A stretch of 64,000 bases of DNA from Melaminivora suipulveris (GCF_003008575.1 NZ_CP027667.1:1182501-1246500), one strand, 5' to 3'. Numbered from the stretch's first letter, positions 1-10,662 are shown. Notes: a model not told the origin generated them from the sequence alone. Made by a program: numbers and translations.

Positions 1-2169
<2,169 letters not shown>

Positions 2170-2195
2170 GCCCATGCCTTTGTGGAGTTGACTCG

Positions 2196-2226
2196 ATTCT
2201 TGACCTTGCCATGGCGGCAAGGTCAA
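2196..2226 (-). promoter_or_regulatory. CueR-type copper-responsive promoter of copA
   Basis: On the minus strand a TTGACC -35 box (2226-2221) and an AAGAAT -10 box (2201-2196) are separated by 19 bases. This is the over-long spacing typical of MerR-family promoters. The spacer holds a perfect dyad at 2202-2224: arms GACCTTGCC and GGCAAGGTC around a 5-base centre. The arms match the known CueR operator pattern (ACCTTsC...GsAAGGT). No cueR gene is in the window, so the regulator must be encoded elsewhere. Confidence 0.8.
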
Positions 2227-2277
2227 GCCCTTTTCCTGGTGGACGCATCCGGCCCGCACCGGCCCATGCCCGGATGG

Positions 2278-2790
2278 CTATCGCGCCAACGACTTGCGGT
2301 ACTGGTCGTTGATTTCATCATGGCGGCGCCGTATCTCGGACGGCCATTGCGCCTTGATCCATGACAGCACGGCAACGATCTCGTCGTCGCTCAGCACGCC
2401 GCCGTAAATGGGCATGGCCGTGCGGTAGTCGGGCTGATTGATCAGCTTGGCCAGTCCCTGCTTGGTGATGGCGAACAACTGCTCGTCCGGGTGGTGCCAG
2501 GTGTGGCCGCTCGCGTCGTGCGGCGGCGCCGGCAGCAGGCCGTCGGGCCCGCGATCACGCCAGTGGGCCTGGCCCTCGCCCTTGGCGCCGTGGCAGGCCG
2601 CACACTGTTGCGCGTAGATGCGGGCGCCGACACGCAGGACCTGGGGATCATCGGGGCGCAGGCTGTGCAGCGGCGGCGTCGCCTGCCGGCCACCGGCGCG
2701 CAGGGAAAAGTAACCCGCCCCTGCGACCAACAGCAAGGCCAACAATCCTGCGGCCCCCAGGACCAGCGGTTTCAATGCCATAGCATGCAC
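2278..2790 (-). CDS. Membrane-anchored class I cytochrome c
   Basis: This 170-residue protein has an N-terminal hydrophobic segment (about residues 8-27) that acts as a signal or anchor. A single CAACH heme-binding motif lies near residue 60, and a candidate distal Met sits in the TAMPIYGG segment near residue 125. This is the layout of a small periplasmic mono-heme cytochrome c. It lies inside the copper cluster and is co-oriented with it, so it may carry electrons for the periplasmic oxidation chemistry of the multicopper oxidase. That link is inferred. The in-frame Met at codon 4 could also be the start. Confidence 0.8.
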   Translation of the reverse strand: MHAMALKPLVLGAAGLLALLLVAGAGYFSLRAGGRQATPPLHSLRPDDPQVLRVGARIYAQQCAACHGAKGEGQAHWRDRGPDGLLPAPPHDASGHTWHHPDEQLFAITKQGLAKLINQPDYRTAMPIYGGVLSDDEIVAVLSWIKAQWPSEIRRRHDEINDQYRKSLAR

Positions 2791-2948
2791 CCTGTTCTCG
2801 TTCTTGCGGCCACGTTCTGGTCATCGGATGCATCGCCCAAGGCTGTGCCTTGCCGCCTCACCGCGGAATACAGCGCGACACACGGTGCGCATGCTCCCGA
2901 GTCCCACCAGGATCCCCAGGGGCCATACGACGATCCCGTGTGCTCCAT
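2775..2948 (-). CDS. Small hypothetical protein in copper cluster
   Basis: A 57-residue frame begins MEHTGSSYGPWG. It has a good ribosome-binding site (AGGAG eight bases upstream) and fills the gap between the DUF2933 gene and the cytochrome c gene, overlapping the latter by 16 bases. Similar copper clusters often carry a tiny gene here that starts MEHTG and encodes one membrane helix. In this copy the C-terminal part is not hydrophobic, so the frame may be shifted after GPWG. No function can be assigned. Confidence 0.35.
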
Positions 2949-2952
2949 GGCC

Positions 2953-3231
2953 TCAGCTCCTGTCGGAGTTTTGTCCAGTGCCCTGGCCAGTGGCTCCGGA
3001 ACCACCACCGTGCCCGCCATGACCACCATGGCCCTTGTGCATAAAAACATGCATCAGCGGGCAAACCAGCAGCAGGGCATAAGGCCACCATTGCTCCAGG
3101 TGGGCACGGTGTTCGGTCCATAGGAAGTACCCGACGACGGCGCCGAACACGAGCAGGCCAAGGGCATAGCGCGAGCGCCAGAACCCGCCGGTCTGCACAC
3201 CCTGCGGATGAGATGCATGGTCATGGGTCAT
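2953..3231 (-). CDS. DUF2933-family small membrane protein
   Basis: This 92-residue protein has two hydrophobic segments (about residues 21-38 and 47-65) and a C-terminal tail rich in His and Gly (HKGHGGHGGHGG). This is the usual form of DUF2933 proteins, which occur almost only in copper and silver resistance clusters. The tail could bind metal, but the biochemical role is unknown. It sits between the Met-rich protein gene and the cytochrome c gene and is probably in the same transcription unit. Confidence 0.75.
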   Translation of the reverse strand: MTHDHASHPQGVQTGGFWRSRYALGLLVFGAVVGYFLWTEHRAHLEQWWPYALLLVCPLMHVFMHKGHGGHGGHGGGSGATGQGTGQNSDRS

Positions 3232-3241
3232 GATGGACTCC

Positions 3242-3718
3242 TCACTTTGCGGAGGGCTTGGAAGGAGTGGAGGCCGGCGGCATGGGCAGACGGTCCATCA
3301 TCATCTGCATCATCGACTCCATCATGGCCATGCGCCTTTCCATCATCTGCGGGTCGTGCTGCATGCCAGCCATGCCGGCGGACGGGTTGCCCGATGCCAT
3401 CTGCCCGCGCATCGACTCCATCATGCGCATGCCGTCTTGCATGGTCTTCATATGCTCGGCCATCAATGCCTGGCGCTCCTGGGGCGTCTTGGCTGCAGCC
3501 ATCTTCTCGTGCATGGCGCGCATGTGTTGTTCCATCGCAGCCATCATGTCCGGGTTCATGGCCTGCGCTGGTGGTACTGCAGTCTGCGCCGAAGCGGCCG
3601 CGGGCGCGGTCGTTTCCGCTGGATGATGTTCCTTGTGCTCGTCGGAACCTTGCGCCAGCGCACCCATGGAGGCGGCGGCGACACAGAGACCGATCAGGGG
3701 ATGGCGAATGTGAATCAT
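3242..3718 (-). CDS. Met-rich exported protein, probable periplasmic copper binder
   Basis: The 158-residue product starts MIHIRHPLIGLC and has a signal peptide cleaved near ALAQG. After a His-containing linker the mature part is unusually rich in Met (more than 25), arranged as MM, MxxM and MxxMM clusters in a segment predicted to be helical. Such Met clusters bind Cu(I) in copper-resistance proteins. I expect periplasmic copper buffering or delivery to the neighbouring oxidase. The frame stays open upstream to 4177, but the signal peptide and the separate CusF-like gene show that ATG 3718 is the start. Confidence 0.7.
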   Translation of the reverse strand: MIHIRHPLIGLCVAAASMGALAQGSDEHKEHHPAETTAPAAASAQTAVPPAQAMNPDMMAAMEQHMRAMHEKMAAAKTPQERQALMAEHMKTMQDGMRMMESMRGQMASGNPSAGMAGMQHDPQMMERRMAMMESMMQMMMDRLPMPPASTPSKPSAK

Positions 3719-3789
3719 GATGCTTCCTTCTTGCGGTGGAGGGGGCCCGGAATGCCGCGTCCGGTGGCATGGCGCGGTTGTGACTCTGC

Positions 3790-4131
3790 TCAGCGCGCGG
3801 GCTGGATGTCGGTGACGATCATCTTCCCGCCTTCCTGGATGACCATGAATTGCACCTTGTCGCCGGGCTTGAGGTTGGTGAGCTGCCCCTTGTCGCGGAC
3901 GGTGAAGACCATGGTCATTCCGGGCATGTCCAGGTTCTTGATGTCCCCATGCTTGAGGGTGATCTTGCCGTTGTCCGAATCGACCTTCTTGACCTCGCCG
4001 TCGGTCATGGATGCGGGTGCGGTCGCCGCAGTCTGGCCTGAATTGGGACTGACCTGGGCATGGCCCGCCATCGGCAGGGCAACGCCCATGGCCAGGGCGG
4101 AAATGGTGAGCAGACGTTGGATGGTGTTCAT
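3790..4131 (-). CDS. cusF: CusF-like periplasmic copper-binding protein
   Basis: This 113-residue protein has a signal peptide (MNTIQRLLTISALAMGVALPMAGHA). The CusF-type beta-barrel domain follows and carries the copper ligands seen in CusF: a His in LKHGDI, then MPGMTMVF with the paired Met residues and a nearby aromatic residue. CusF passes Cu(I) or Ag(I) to a CusCBA efflux pump. Here no CusA or CusB gene is adjacent, so the partner may be the TolC-like protein's unknown pump, the cupredoxin or the oxidase. Confidence 0.85.
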   Translation of the reverse strand: MNTIQRLLTISALAMGVALPMAGHAQVSPNSGQTAATAPASMTDGEVKKVDSDNGKITLKHGDIKNLDMPGMTMVFTVRDKGQLTNLKPGDKVQFMVIQEGGKMIVTDIQPAR

Positions 4132-4210
4132 GGTGACCTCTGGGTGAATGGATGGATCTATAGGCTGACCAGACCATGGCCGGGCCAGCTGTGGTGTGCG
4201 TTTCAGGCCA

Positions 4211-4708
4211 TCATTTGCGGCCCACCTTGATGGCGCCCTTCATGCCAGCCTCATAGTGGCCAGGCATCAGGCAGGCGAAGTTCACGGCTCCCGCCTTGGT
4301 GAACTGCCAGACGATGTCGCCTTGCTTGCCCGGCCCCAAGGTGATCTTGCTGGGCTCGTCGTGCTCCATGTCGGGGAATTTCTTCATCTGTTCCAGGTGC
4401 TCCAGCAATTCCTTCTCGGTGCCCAGGCTGAGTTCGTGCTTGACCTGTCCTGTGTTCTTGACGATGAAGCGCACGGTCTCGCCTTGTTTGACCTGAATGT
4501 TCGACGGCGTGTACCGCATGTTGTCGCTCATTTCGATGGTGATGGTGCGGCTAGCCTTGGCGGCGATGCCGGGCTTGCCAATGGCCGTCTCGCCACCCTC
4601 ATCATGGCCGTGACCACCTGCATGGTTGCCGCTGGCGAAGGCTGCCCCCGATGCGGCCAGCACAACCATGGCGAAGAGTTGAGAAATAGTGGATCGCGTG
4701 AATTTCAT
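4211..4708 (-). CDS. Plastocyanin/azurin-like cupredoxin
   Basis: The 165-residue product has a signal peptide (MKFTRSTISQLFAMVVLAASGAAFA), a short His-rich segment (GNHAGGHGHDEGG) and a cupredoxin domain. The type 1 copper ligands are visible: the first His in GQVKHELSL, then NFACLMPGHYEAGM, which supplies Cys, His and Met. It resembles the CopI and pCuAC-adjacent cupredoxins of Gram-negative copper clusters. A periplasmic role in copper tolerance, perhaps electron transfer to or from the oxidase encoded next, is likely but inferred. Confidence 0.85.
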   Translation of the reverse strand: MKFTRSTISQLFAMVVLAASGAAFASGNHAGGHGHDEGGETAIGKPGIAAKASRTITIEMSDNMRYTPSNIQVKQGETVRFIVKNTGQVKHELSLGTEKELLEHLEQMKKFPDMEHDEPSKITLGPGKQGDIVWQFTKAGAVNFACLMPGHYEAGMKGAIKVGRK

Positions 4709-4748
4709 GGGTAGTTTCCAGTTGAATATTGAAGATTGCAGGGAAAAC

Positions 4749-6161
4749 TCAATGCTCGCCATGCGAAGTGGGCTTGCGCACCTTGACTTCGGTCGGCGTT
4801 GCAGGCTTGCGAACGCGCGGCATGGACTGGCCGCCCTCTGCGCTGAAGCGCGCGGGCTCGGCCATCGGGCCGGTGTACTCATGCGCCACCGTGCCTGCCG
4901 GATGCTTGAACCAGCCGGGGTCTTTGTAGTCGCCGGGCTTCTGCTCCTTGCGCACTTTGAGCACGCTGAACATCCCGCCCATCTCCACCGATCCGAACGG
5001 TCCCTGGCCGGTCATCATGGGTATGGTGTTGTCAGGGATTGGCATTTCCATCTCGGACATGTCAGACATACCGCGTTCACCCATGACCATGTAGTCCGGA
5101 ATGAGCTTGTTGACTTTCTTGGCAAGGCCGCTGTGATCCACGCCGATCATCGTCGGCACGTCGTGCCCCATGGCGTTCATGGTGTGGTGGCTCTTGTGGC
5201 AGTGGAAGGCCCAATCGCCCTCCTCATCGGCCACGAACTCGATCTGGCGCATCTGGCCCACCGCCACGTCGGTGGTCACCTCGGGCCAGCGTGCGCTTTT
5301 GGGCGTCGGGCCGCCATCGGTGCCCGTGACCACAAACTCGTGACCATGCAGGTGCATCGGGTGATTGGTCATGGTGAGGTTGCCCATGCGAATGCGCACC
5401 TTGTCGTTGAGACGCACGTTCAGAGAGTCGATGCCGGGAAAGACACGGCTGTTCCATGTCCACAGGTTGAAGTCCGTCATCTCCGCGACCTTGGGCGTTG
5501 CAGCCCCTGGCTCAATGTCATACGCACTGAGCAGGAAGCAGAAATCTCGTTGCGCCTCATCAATCAGGGGGTGCTTGGCTTTCGGGTGCGTGACCCAGAA
5601 GCCCATCATTCCCATGGCCATTTGCACCATCTCGTCGGCGTGCGGGTGGTACATGAAGGTGCCGGGGCGGCGCGCCACGAACTCGTAGACAAAGGTCTTG
5701 CCCGATGGAATGGCCGGCTGCGTCAGGCCCGTCACGCCATCCATGCCGTTGGGCAGCCGCTGGCCGTGCCAGTGGATGCTGGTGTGCTCGGGCAGCTTGT
5801 TGGTGACGAAGATGCGCACCCGGTCGCCCTCCACCACTTCGATGGTGGGGCCGGGGCTCTGGCCGTTGTAACCCCACAGGTGAGCCTTCATCCCTGGGGC
5901 CATTTCGCGCACCACCGGTTCGGCCACCAGGTGGAACTCCTTGACGCCCTGGTTCATGCGCCACGGCAGCGTCCAGCCATTGAGCGTGACCACCGGGTTG
6001 TACGGCCGTCCCGAATTGGGCATCAGTGGAGCCATGGTGTTCGGGCTGGACTGAATCACCGGCTCGGGCAAGGCCGCCATCGATACACGGCTCACCGCGC
6101 TGGCAGCCACTGCGCCGCCTGCAATACCGGCGAACTTGAAAAAATCTCTTCTGGATGTCAT
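4749..6161 (-). CDS. Multicopper oxidase (CopA/CueO type), Tat-exported
   Basis: This 470-residue protein begins MTSRRDFFKFAG, a twin-arginine signal, so it is exported folded to the periplasm. All four copper-binding motifs of multicopper oxidases are present: IHWHGQ, MYHPHADE, NHPMHLHGHEF and FHCHKSHHTMNAMGH. The family oxidises Cu(I) to the less toxic Cu(II). Met residues are clustered in SDMSEMEMPIPDNTIPMM, as in CueO-type enzymes. It is shorter than Pseudomonas CopA (about 600 residues) and closer to small laccase-like copper oxidases. The downstream tolC-type gene on the same strand begins only 15 bases away. Confidence 0.93.
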   Translation of the reverse strand: MTSRRDFFKFAGIAGGAVAASAVSRVSMAALPEPVIQSSPNTMAPLMPNSGRPYNPVVTLNGWTLPWRMNQGVKEFHLVAEPVVREMAPGMKAHLWGYNGQSPGPTIEVVEGDRVRIFVTNKLPEHTSIHWHGQRLPNGMDGVTGLTQPAIPSGKTFVYEFVARRPGTFMYHPHADEMVQMAMGMMGFWVTHPKAKHPLIDEAQRDFCFLLSAYDIEPGAATPKVAEMTDFNLWTWNSRVFPGIDSLNVRLNDKVRIRMGNLTMTNHPMHLHGHEFVVTGTDGGPTPKSARWPEVTTDVAVGQMRQIEFVADEEGDWAFHCHKSHHTMNAMGHDVPTMIGVDHSGLAKKVNKLIPDYMVMGERGMSDMSEMEMPIPDNTIPMMTGQGPFGSVEMGGMFSVLKVRKEQKPGDYKDPGWFKHPAGTVAHEYTGPMAEPARFSAEGGQSMPRVRKPATPTEVKVRKPTSHGEH

Positions 6162-6176
6162 GGCAATCGTCTCTGC

Positions 6177-7607
6177 TCAATGGCCGGCATCGCCGCCGCT
6201 GGGCGCGCTGGAGGTGACGGATAAGCTGGTGTTGGTGGGGCGCCCGATCACGGAGGCCTGCAAGGCGGCATCGGCCAGCCAGAATTGCTGCTGCGCATTC
6301 AGGGCCGCAGTGACGGCACCGACCTGGTCGCGCGCATCGGCCAGCAGTTCGAACGCGCTGATCAGCATGCCGTTGTAGCGAAGCTGGTTCTCCTCCGCGA
6401 TCACCTTGCGCACCGGAACCACTTCGTCGCGGTAATGCCGCGCCACGTCGTAGGCCGTCCGATAGGCCGAATAGCTTTCCCGCAGGCTGGATCCTGCAGC
6501 GCGGGCCGTGGCTTCGAGCTGGTTGGCGGCCGCCAGCGTACGGGCGTTCATCGCATCGCGTTGCATTCCGCCCCAGTCAAAGATGGGCAGGCGTACCGCG
6601 ACTTCCCAGCCGCGCGCGGTAGAGCGGGTGCCCTCGGCATTGTCGAAGGTGGTATTGCGGCGCCCAGTGAGTTCGATATCGGTGAAGCTGGTCACCATGT
6701 TCAAGCCCTGGGCCTTGGCAGCGCCATCCAGCGCAGCCTGCGCCAGACGGATGTCCAGCCGCGCCTTGGTCGCCAGCGAGCCAACCGCCTGCGGATCCAG
6801 TGCTTGCTTGGGGAGATCGGGCAGACGTTCGGGAAGCTTCAGCGCTTGCGCTTGGCTTTCATCGAGCCCCAGCAAACGTACCAGTTCTTCCCGGCTGGCC
6901 GTGACCTGGTGCTGGGCCGTGCTCAGTCGGGTGGCGGCATCGGCATAAAAAGCCTGCTCGCGTGCGCGGGTAATGCGGTTGAAGTTGCCCACGCCCTGCA
7001 TGCGCCGGGCCAATTCGGCGCCCGCTTCGGCGCTGTCATAGACCTGCTTGGCATACTGGAACTCCTGCTGTGCGGCCACGGCCCGTACCCAGGCCTGGCG
7101 CACCCCAGTGACCTGGTCCACCACGTTGCCGGTCAGGCGCAATTGAGATTGCTCGATACGCCGGGTGGCGACACCGTACCGGGTCGGCAGGGTCAGTAGA
7201 TCCAACAGGCCAAAGGAGAGCGCACGCCCCAAGTCCAGCTCAGTGCCGGCCGTCATGCGCTCAAAACTGAAGATGGGGTTGGCAATCCGCCCCACCTGCG
7301 CGGCATCGGCAGACTCCGCCCAGCCTTGCGCCAGCAGGGCCTGCAAAGACGGGCTGTTAACCAAAGCTAACTGAACGGTTTCTTTCTGACCCAGAGGCTG
7401 CGCAAGCAAGGCTTGAGCGGCCTGTGCTCGCTGGTCGCTTTCCTCCTGGGTACGAGCCAAGGCGAGTTTGCCTTCGGTAAAGCTGCCCGCTTCGACGTTG
7501 ACACGATTGATGTTCTGATCCAGGCTGACGCTGGCACAGCCGGTCAGCACCGCCAGTCCGAGTGCAGACAGGGCCCATTTGGCGTGAGTTGCACGCAAAC
7601 GCATCAT
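6177..7607 (-). CDS. TolC/CusC-family outer-membrane efflux protein
   Basis: The 476-residue product has a lipoprotein signal (LTGCASVS), then the long helical, Ala/Gln-rich repeats of outer-membrane factors, seen twice as in TolC-family proteins (for example AQQEFQYAKQVYDSAEAGAELARR and the matching C-terminal half). It would form the outer-membrane channel of a metal efflux system. No RND pump or membrane-fusion gene accompanies it in this cluster, so its partners are either elsewhere on the element or chromosomal. Its start overlaps the stop of the small gene upstream by 4 bases, which suggests translational coupling. Confidence 0.88.
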   Translation of the reverse strand: MMRLRATHAKWALSALGLAVLTGCASVSLDQNINRVNVEAGSFTEGKLALARTQEESDQRAQAAQALLAQPLGQKETVQLALVNSPSLQALLAQGWAESADAAQVGRIANPIFSFERMTAGTELDLGRALSFGLLDLLTLPTRYGVATRRIEQSQLRLTGNVVDQVTGVRQAWVRAVAAQQEFQYAKQVYDSAEAGAELARRMQGVGNFNRITRAREQAFYADAATRLSTAQHQVTASREELVRLLGLDESQAQALKLPERLPDLPKQALDPQAVGSLATKARLDIRLAQAALDGAAKAQGLNMVTSFTDIELTGRRNTTFDNAEGTRSTARGWEVAVRLPIFDWGGMQRDAMNARTLAAANQLEATARAAGSSLRESYSAYRTAYDVARHYRDEVVPVRKVIAEENQLRYNGMLISAFELLADARDQVGAVTAALNAQQQFWLADAALQASVIGRPTNTSLSVTSSAPSGGDAGH

Positions 7608-7939
7608 GGCTTGTCTCCCCCATGATGGCCCGCATGCGGATCGCTGCCGGGAGCAACGTCCTTGGCGGATGCGGGCTCGCCCGTCTTGATTTCCTTGGCA
7701 TAGGCGCGCCAGCCGCCGATTTGCCCAACCCGATCATTCGCCTCGCGCCAGGATTGCACCTGTTGATCCGTATAGGCTTGGTAGGCACCGATGGCGGACG
7801 AATACTGCAGCTTCGTCAATGGTGCAGGCTTGGGGGCCTCGGTATCTGCTGGAGCTTGCGCAAAAGCTGCCCCCGCGAACAACGCCAGGGTCCAAGGCAA
7901 CAGAGCCCTGAAAGGCGGCAGGTGATTGGAAGTGGCCAT
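7604..7939 (-). CDS. Small exported hypothetical protein, first gene of the copper operon
   Basis: This 111-residue protein has a signal peptide (FRALLPWTLALFAGAAFAQA), a middle part with conserved-looking aromatic residues (SAIGAYQAYTDQQVQSWREANDRV) and a His-containing C terminus (DPHAGHHGGD). Proteins of this kind often precede the tolC-like gene of copper RND clusters. The ATG at 7939 has a strong AGAGGAG ribosome-binding site 4 bases upstream. It is the first gene of a leftward operon that reaches the oxidase and is divergent from copRS. The function is unknown. Confidence 0.75.
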   Translation of the reverse strand: MATSNHLPPFRALLPWTLALFAGAAFAQAPADTEAPKPAPLTKLQYSSAIGAYQAYTDQQVQSWREANDRVGQIGGWRAYAKEIKTGEPASAKDVAPGSDPHAGHHGGDKP

Positions 7940-8095
7940 GGTCTCCTCTAGAAAAATCTTTGATCTCACGATGGGGAGATTCTGGAGAGGCCAGCCTTTC
8001 ATCCGGATGTTCTGAACATTACATTGTTGTTATCTTCATGTCAGGACGCCTCAAACTCGGCAAACTCTCGCCAAGGCATTGAACGGAGCGCACAC
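7940..8095. promoter_or_regulatory. Divergent promoter region of the copper operon and copRS
   Basis: This 156-base gap separates the leftward copper operon from the rightward two-component genes. An AT-rich stretch at about 8006-8041 contains TTACATTGTTG and a nearby CATGTCAG, which resemble the half-sites bound by CusR/CopR-type regulators. Both transcription units probably start here under CopR control. I cannot assign exact boxes. Confidence 0.45.
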
Positions 8096-8779
8096 GTGAA
8101 AATATTGATCGTTGAAGACGAGCCCAAGACGGGTGAATACCTACGTCAAGGGTTAACTGAGGCTGGATACATTTCCGACCTTGTGCCCAATGGCGCAGAT
8201 GGGCTGCATTTGGCCTTGCAGGGCGAATATGACTTGGTGATCCTGGACGTCATGCTGCCCGGGCTGAACGGCTGGCAGGTGTTGCAATCGCTGCGCGAGC
8301 GCGGCCTGCAAATGCCAGTGCTGTTCCTGACCGCACGCGATCAAGTGGAGGATCGTGTCAAAGGACTGGAACTCGGGGCCGATGACTACCTTGTCAAGCC
8401 ATTCTCCTTTGCAGAATTGCTGGCGAGGGTTCGGATCATTCTGCGGCGCGGCCACGCAGGCAACGAGAGCACCGTGCTGCGAGTGGCCGACCTGGAACTG
8501 GATTTGCTGCGCCGCCGGGTATCCCGAAACGGCAGGCGTGTCGATCTGACGGCCAAGGAATTCGGCCTGCTGGAACTGCTAATGCGCCGGCACGGCGAGG
8601 TGCTGCCGCGTTCCCTGATCGCTTCACAGGTGTGGGACATGAACTTCGACAGCGACACCAACGTCATCGAGGTGGCGATGCGCCGCCTGCGCGTGAAGAT
8701 CGACGAGGGCCACGCGGTCAAGCTGATCCAGACCGTGCGCGGCATGGGCTACGTGCTCGACGTTCCGCAGGAGGAGTAG
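8096..8779 (+). CDS. copR: Heavy-metal OmpR-family response regulator (CopR/CusR type)
   Basis: The 227-residue protein starts at GTG 8096 (KILIVEDE follows) with GGAG 7 bases upstream. The receiver domain (about 1-115) has the acidic pocket, the phospho-Asp in [10 protein letters not shown], the TARD Thr and the KPF Lys. The C-terminal winged helix (about 130-225) carries the conserved [18 protein letters not shown] segment of the CusR/CopR/CzcR subgroup. It should activate the divergent copper genes when phosphorylated by the kinase encoded next. The two genes abut. Confidence 0.9.
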   Translation: MKILIVEDEPKTGEYLRQGLTEAGYISDLVPNGADGLHLALQGEYDLVILDVMLPGLNGWQVLQSLRERGLQMPVLFLTARDQVEDRVKGLELGADDYLVKPFSFAELLARVRIILRRGHAGNESTVLRVADLELDLLRRRVSRNGRRVDLTAKEFGLLELLMRRHGEVLPRSLIASQVWDMNFDSDTNVIEVAMRRLRVKIDEGHAVKLIQTVRGMGYVLDVPQEE

Positions 8780-10183
8780 GTGTTGTTTCGGGTTCGTTGG
8801 GGTCAGTTGCCGCTGACGCATCGCCTGACCCTGCTCTTCACCGCGGTGGCGGCCTCGGTGGTGCTGGGGCTGGGCGCTTTGTTTCTGGTGGAGACTGAGC
8901 GGCATTTCGTCGAGCTTGATCGGATGGCGCTGCAAGACAAGCAACACCTGATCGAGGAAATTCTGCGTAATGCCATCTCGGCCGACGATGCTCGCCGACG
9001 ATTGGGTGAGGCGCTGAGCTATCACCATGACCTCTACGCCCAGGTTCAGGAGGGACAAGGAGCGGTGGTCTTTCAATCCCAAGGGTTCATCCCCGCCATG
9101 CGCGGCGATAAGCCCCTGCGCGCCGGTGAAAACAAAGTGTTTGGGGTGTGGCGGCACGGTGATGCCCGGTTCCATACACTGGTCTTCAAGGCCTACCCTG
9201 CCTACTCCAGCACTCCCCTGATGGTCTGGATCGCTGCGGATACGGATCACCACACGCAGTTTCTCGACGGCCTGCGGCGCAGCTTGGCCCTTTATGTGCT
9301 CGTCGCCATCGCCATCTGCGGCCTGCTCTCGTGGCTCGCCGCGCGCCAAGGGCTGGCGCCGTTGCGCGACATGAAGTCACGGGCCGCCAAGGTGACGGGC
9401 CAGAAGCTCGGCGAGCGCATGCCCGTGCAGGCCGTGCCGGTGGAAATGGCCGACCTGGCGCAGGAGCTGAACCGCATGCTGGATCGGCTGCAGGAGGACT
9501 TCCAGCGCCTGACCGATTTCGCGTCAGACCTCGCGCACGAGCTGCGCACGCCCATTAGCAATCTGCTGACGCAGACACAGGTGGCGCTGGCGACCAAGCG
9601 CGATGCCGCAACGTACCGCGACATCCTGGCATCGAACGCCGAAGAATTCGAGCGGCTGGCGCGCATGGTGTCCGACATGCTGTTCCTGGCCAAGACCGAG
9701 CGCGGCGTGGATCTGCCGCACAAGGAGCGGTTTTCCGCCCGCCAGGACGCACTGGCGCTGCTGGAGTTCTACGAGGCCGTGGCCGAGGAAAAGCGCATCC
9801 GGCTCCAGTTGGAAGGCGACGGCGAGGTCGAAGGCGATCGCCTGATGTTCCGCCGTGCAGTGAGCAACCTGCTGTCCAATGCCCTGCGCTACACGCCCGA
9901 GGCCGGCGTCATCACCATCCGTATCACCAACACGGCACAAGCCACGACCGTGGCCGTGGAAAACACCGGCGCCGACATCGATGCCAAGACCCTGCCCCGG
10001 TTGTTCGACCGCTTCTACCGCGCCGATGCTTCCAGGGCCCATCCGGACTCCGACGGCTCCGGGCTGGGCCTAGCCATCACGCGTGCCATCGCCGAGGCCC
10101 ACGGCGGCCGCGTCACGGCGACGTCGGGCCAGGGGCGAACCTGCTTCGCCCTGGTGTTTCCTCATCGCGCTGCGACGCGATGA
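8780..10183 (+). CDS. copS: Heavy-metal sensor histidine kinase (CopS/CusS type)
   Basis: This 467-residue inner-membrane kinase has two membrane segments (about 16-36 and 168-186) around a periplasmic sensor domain that contains a few His residues (YHHD, DTDHHTQ). HAMP follows, then the dimerisation H-box LAHELRTP with His 253, and the ATPase N, G1 and G2 boxes (NLLSNALRYTPE, GSGLGLAI). The GTG start directly follows the copR stop codon with no gap. CusS-type kinases sense periplasmic Cu or Ag ions. Copper specificity is inferred from the neighbours. Confidence 0.9.
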   Translation: MLFRVRWGQLPLTHRLTLLFTAVAASVVLGLGALFLVETERHFVELDRMALQDKQHLIEEILRNAISADDARRRLGEALSYHHDLYAQVQEGQGAVVFQSQGFIPAMRGDKPLRAGENKVFGVWRHGDARFHTLVFKAYPAYSSTPLMVWIAADTDHHTQFLDGLRRSLALYVLVAIAICGLLSWLAARQGLAPLRDMKSRAAKVTGQKLGERMPVQAVPVEMADLAQELNRMLDRLQEDFQRLTDFASDLAHELRTPISNLLTQTQVALATKRDAATYRDILASNAEEFERLARMVSDMLFLAKTERGVDLPHKERFSARQDALALLEFYEAVAEEKRIRLQLEGDGEVEGDRLMFRRAVSNLLSNALRYTPEAGVITIRITNTAQATTVAVENTGADIDAKTLPRLFDRFYRADASRAHPDSDGSGLGLAITRAIAEAHGGRVTATSGQGRTCFALVFPHRAATR

Positions 10184-10186
10184 AGC

Positions 10187-10314
10187 TGACAACAATCTCA
10201 TCGGGCTGTCCAGATTCTGTTGGGGTGCGCTCCCTACGATGAACACATCTCCTCAACGCCTGACCAAGGCATGAGAGATGCAAGTTTCATCCACGTTCCT
10301 TAAGAGCTTCAATC
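10187..10314 (+). promoter_or_regulatory. Upstream region of DUF4148-type gene with leader ORF
   Basis: This stretch is clearly related to the one before the second copy of the gene (24,908-25,035). Conserved parts include a TGACA...TCA block, CTGTCC, TTCTGTTGGG and CTACGATGAACACATCT. Copy 2 shows a TGAC-N6-GTCA dyad at the first block, a plausible response-regulator site. A short frame, MNTSPQRLTKA then stop, occupies 10,239-10,274. In copy 2 a one-base difference instead puts that frame in phase with the gene. Metal-induced control by CopR or CzcR is inferred. Confidence 0.4.
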
Positions 10315-10662
10315 ATGATCCAACAACGCCTCTCCCTTTCTTCCATGATCGCAGCCGCAACCGCAGTGGTTGCTCTGGGCCTTCCAGGGATGGCTTCGGC
10401 AGCATATGAGCATCCTGTCAACAATGAAAAGGGCGTAATCGTTCACCCGGAACACTTCAAGAGCGAAAAAACCCGTGCCCAAGTCAAAGCGGAAGCCGAG
10501 GCTGCCATGCGGCAAGGCCGTCTTTCCTACGGCGAGAGCAACTACCCGATCCGCACGCCCGATGCAGGTCCTGGCAAAACGCGTGAACAAGTGATCAACG
10601 AAATGCTGAACGAGTCACCTGCAGAACGCGACGCGCGTCAGCGTCTCTACTACCCGGGTTGA
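10315..10662 (+). CDS. Small exported DUF4148-type protein, copy 1
   Basis: The 115-residue product has a signal peptide (cleavage after GMASA). The mature part contains YEHPVNNEKGVIVHPEHFKS and two KTR/EQV segments, ending in ERDARQRLYYPG. The family is typical of Burkholderiales and its function is unknown. The recurring His-Pro motifs might bind metal. It follows copS directly and has a near-identical paralogue at 25,036 and a more distant one at 22,174, each next to a metal two-component system. A linked role in metal response is inferred. Confidence 0.75.
   Translation: MIQQRLSLSSMIAAATAVVALGLPGMASAAYEHPVNNEKGVIVHPEHFKSEKTRAQVKAEAEAAMRQGRLSYGESNYPIRTPDAGPGKTREQVINEMLNESPAERDARQRLYYPG

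Noticed and set aside
3242..4177. Single 311-codon frame covering the CusF-like and Met-rich genes
   Set aside because: The first part is an out-of-frame reading of the CusF-like gene. A proper signal peptide starts at 3,718, so the region holds two separate genes.
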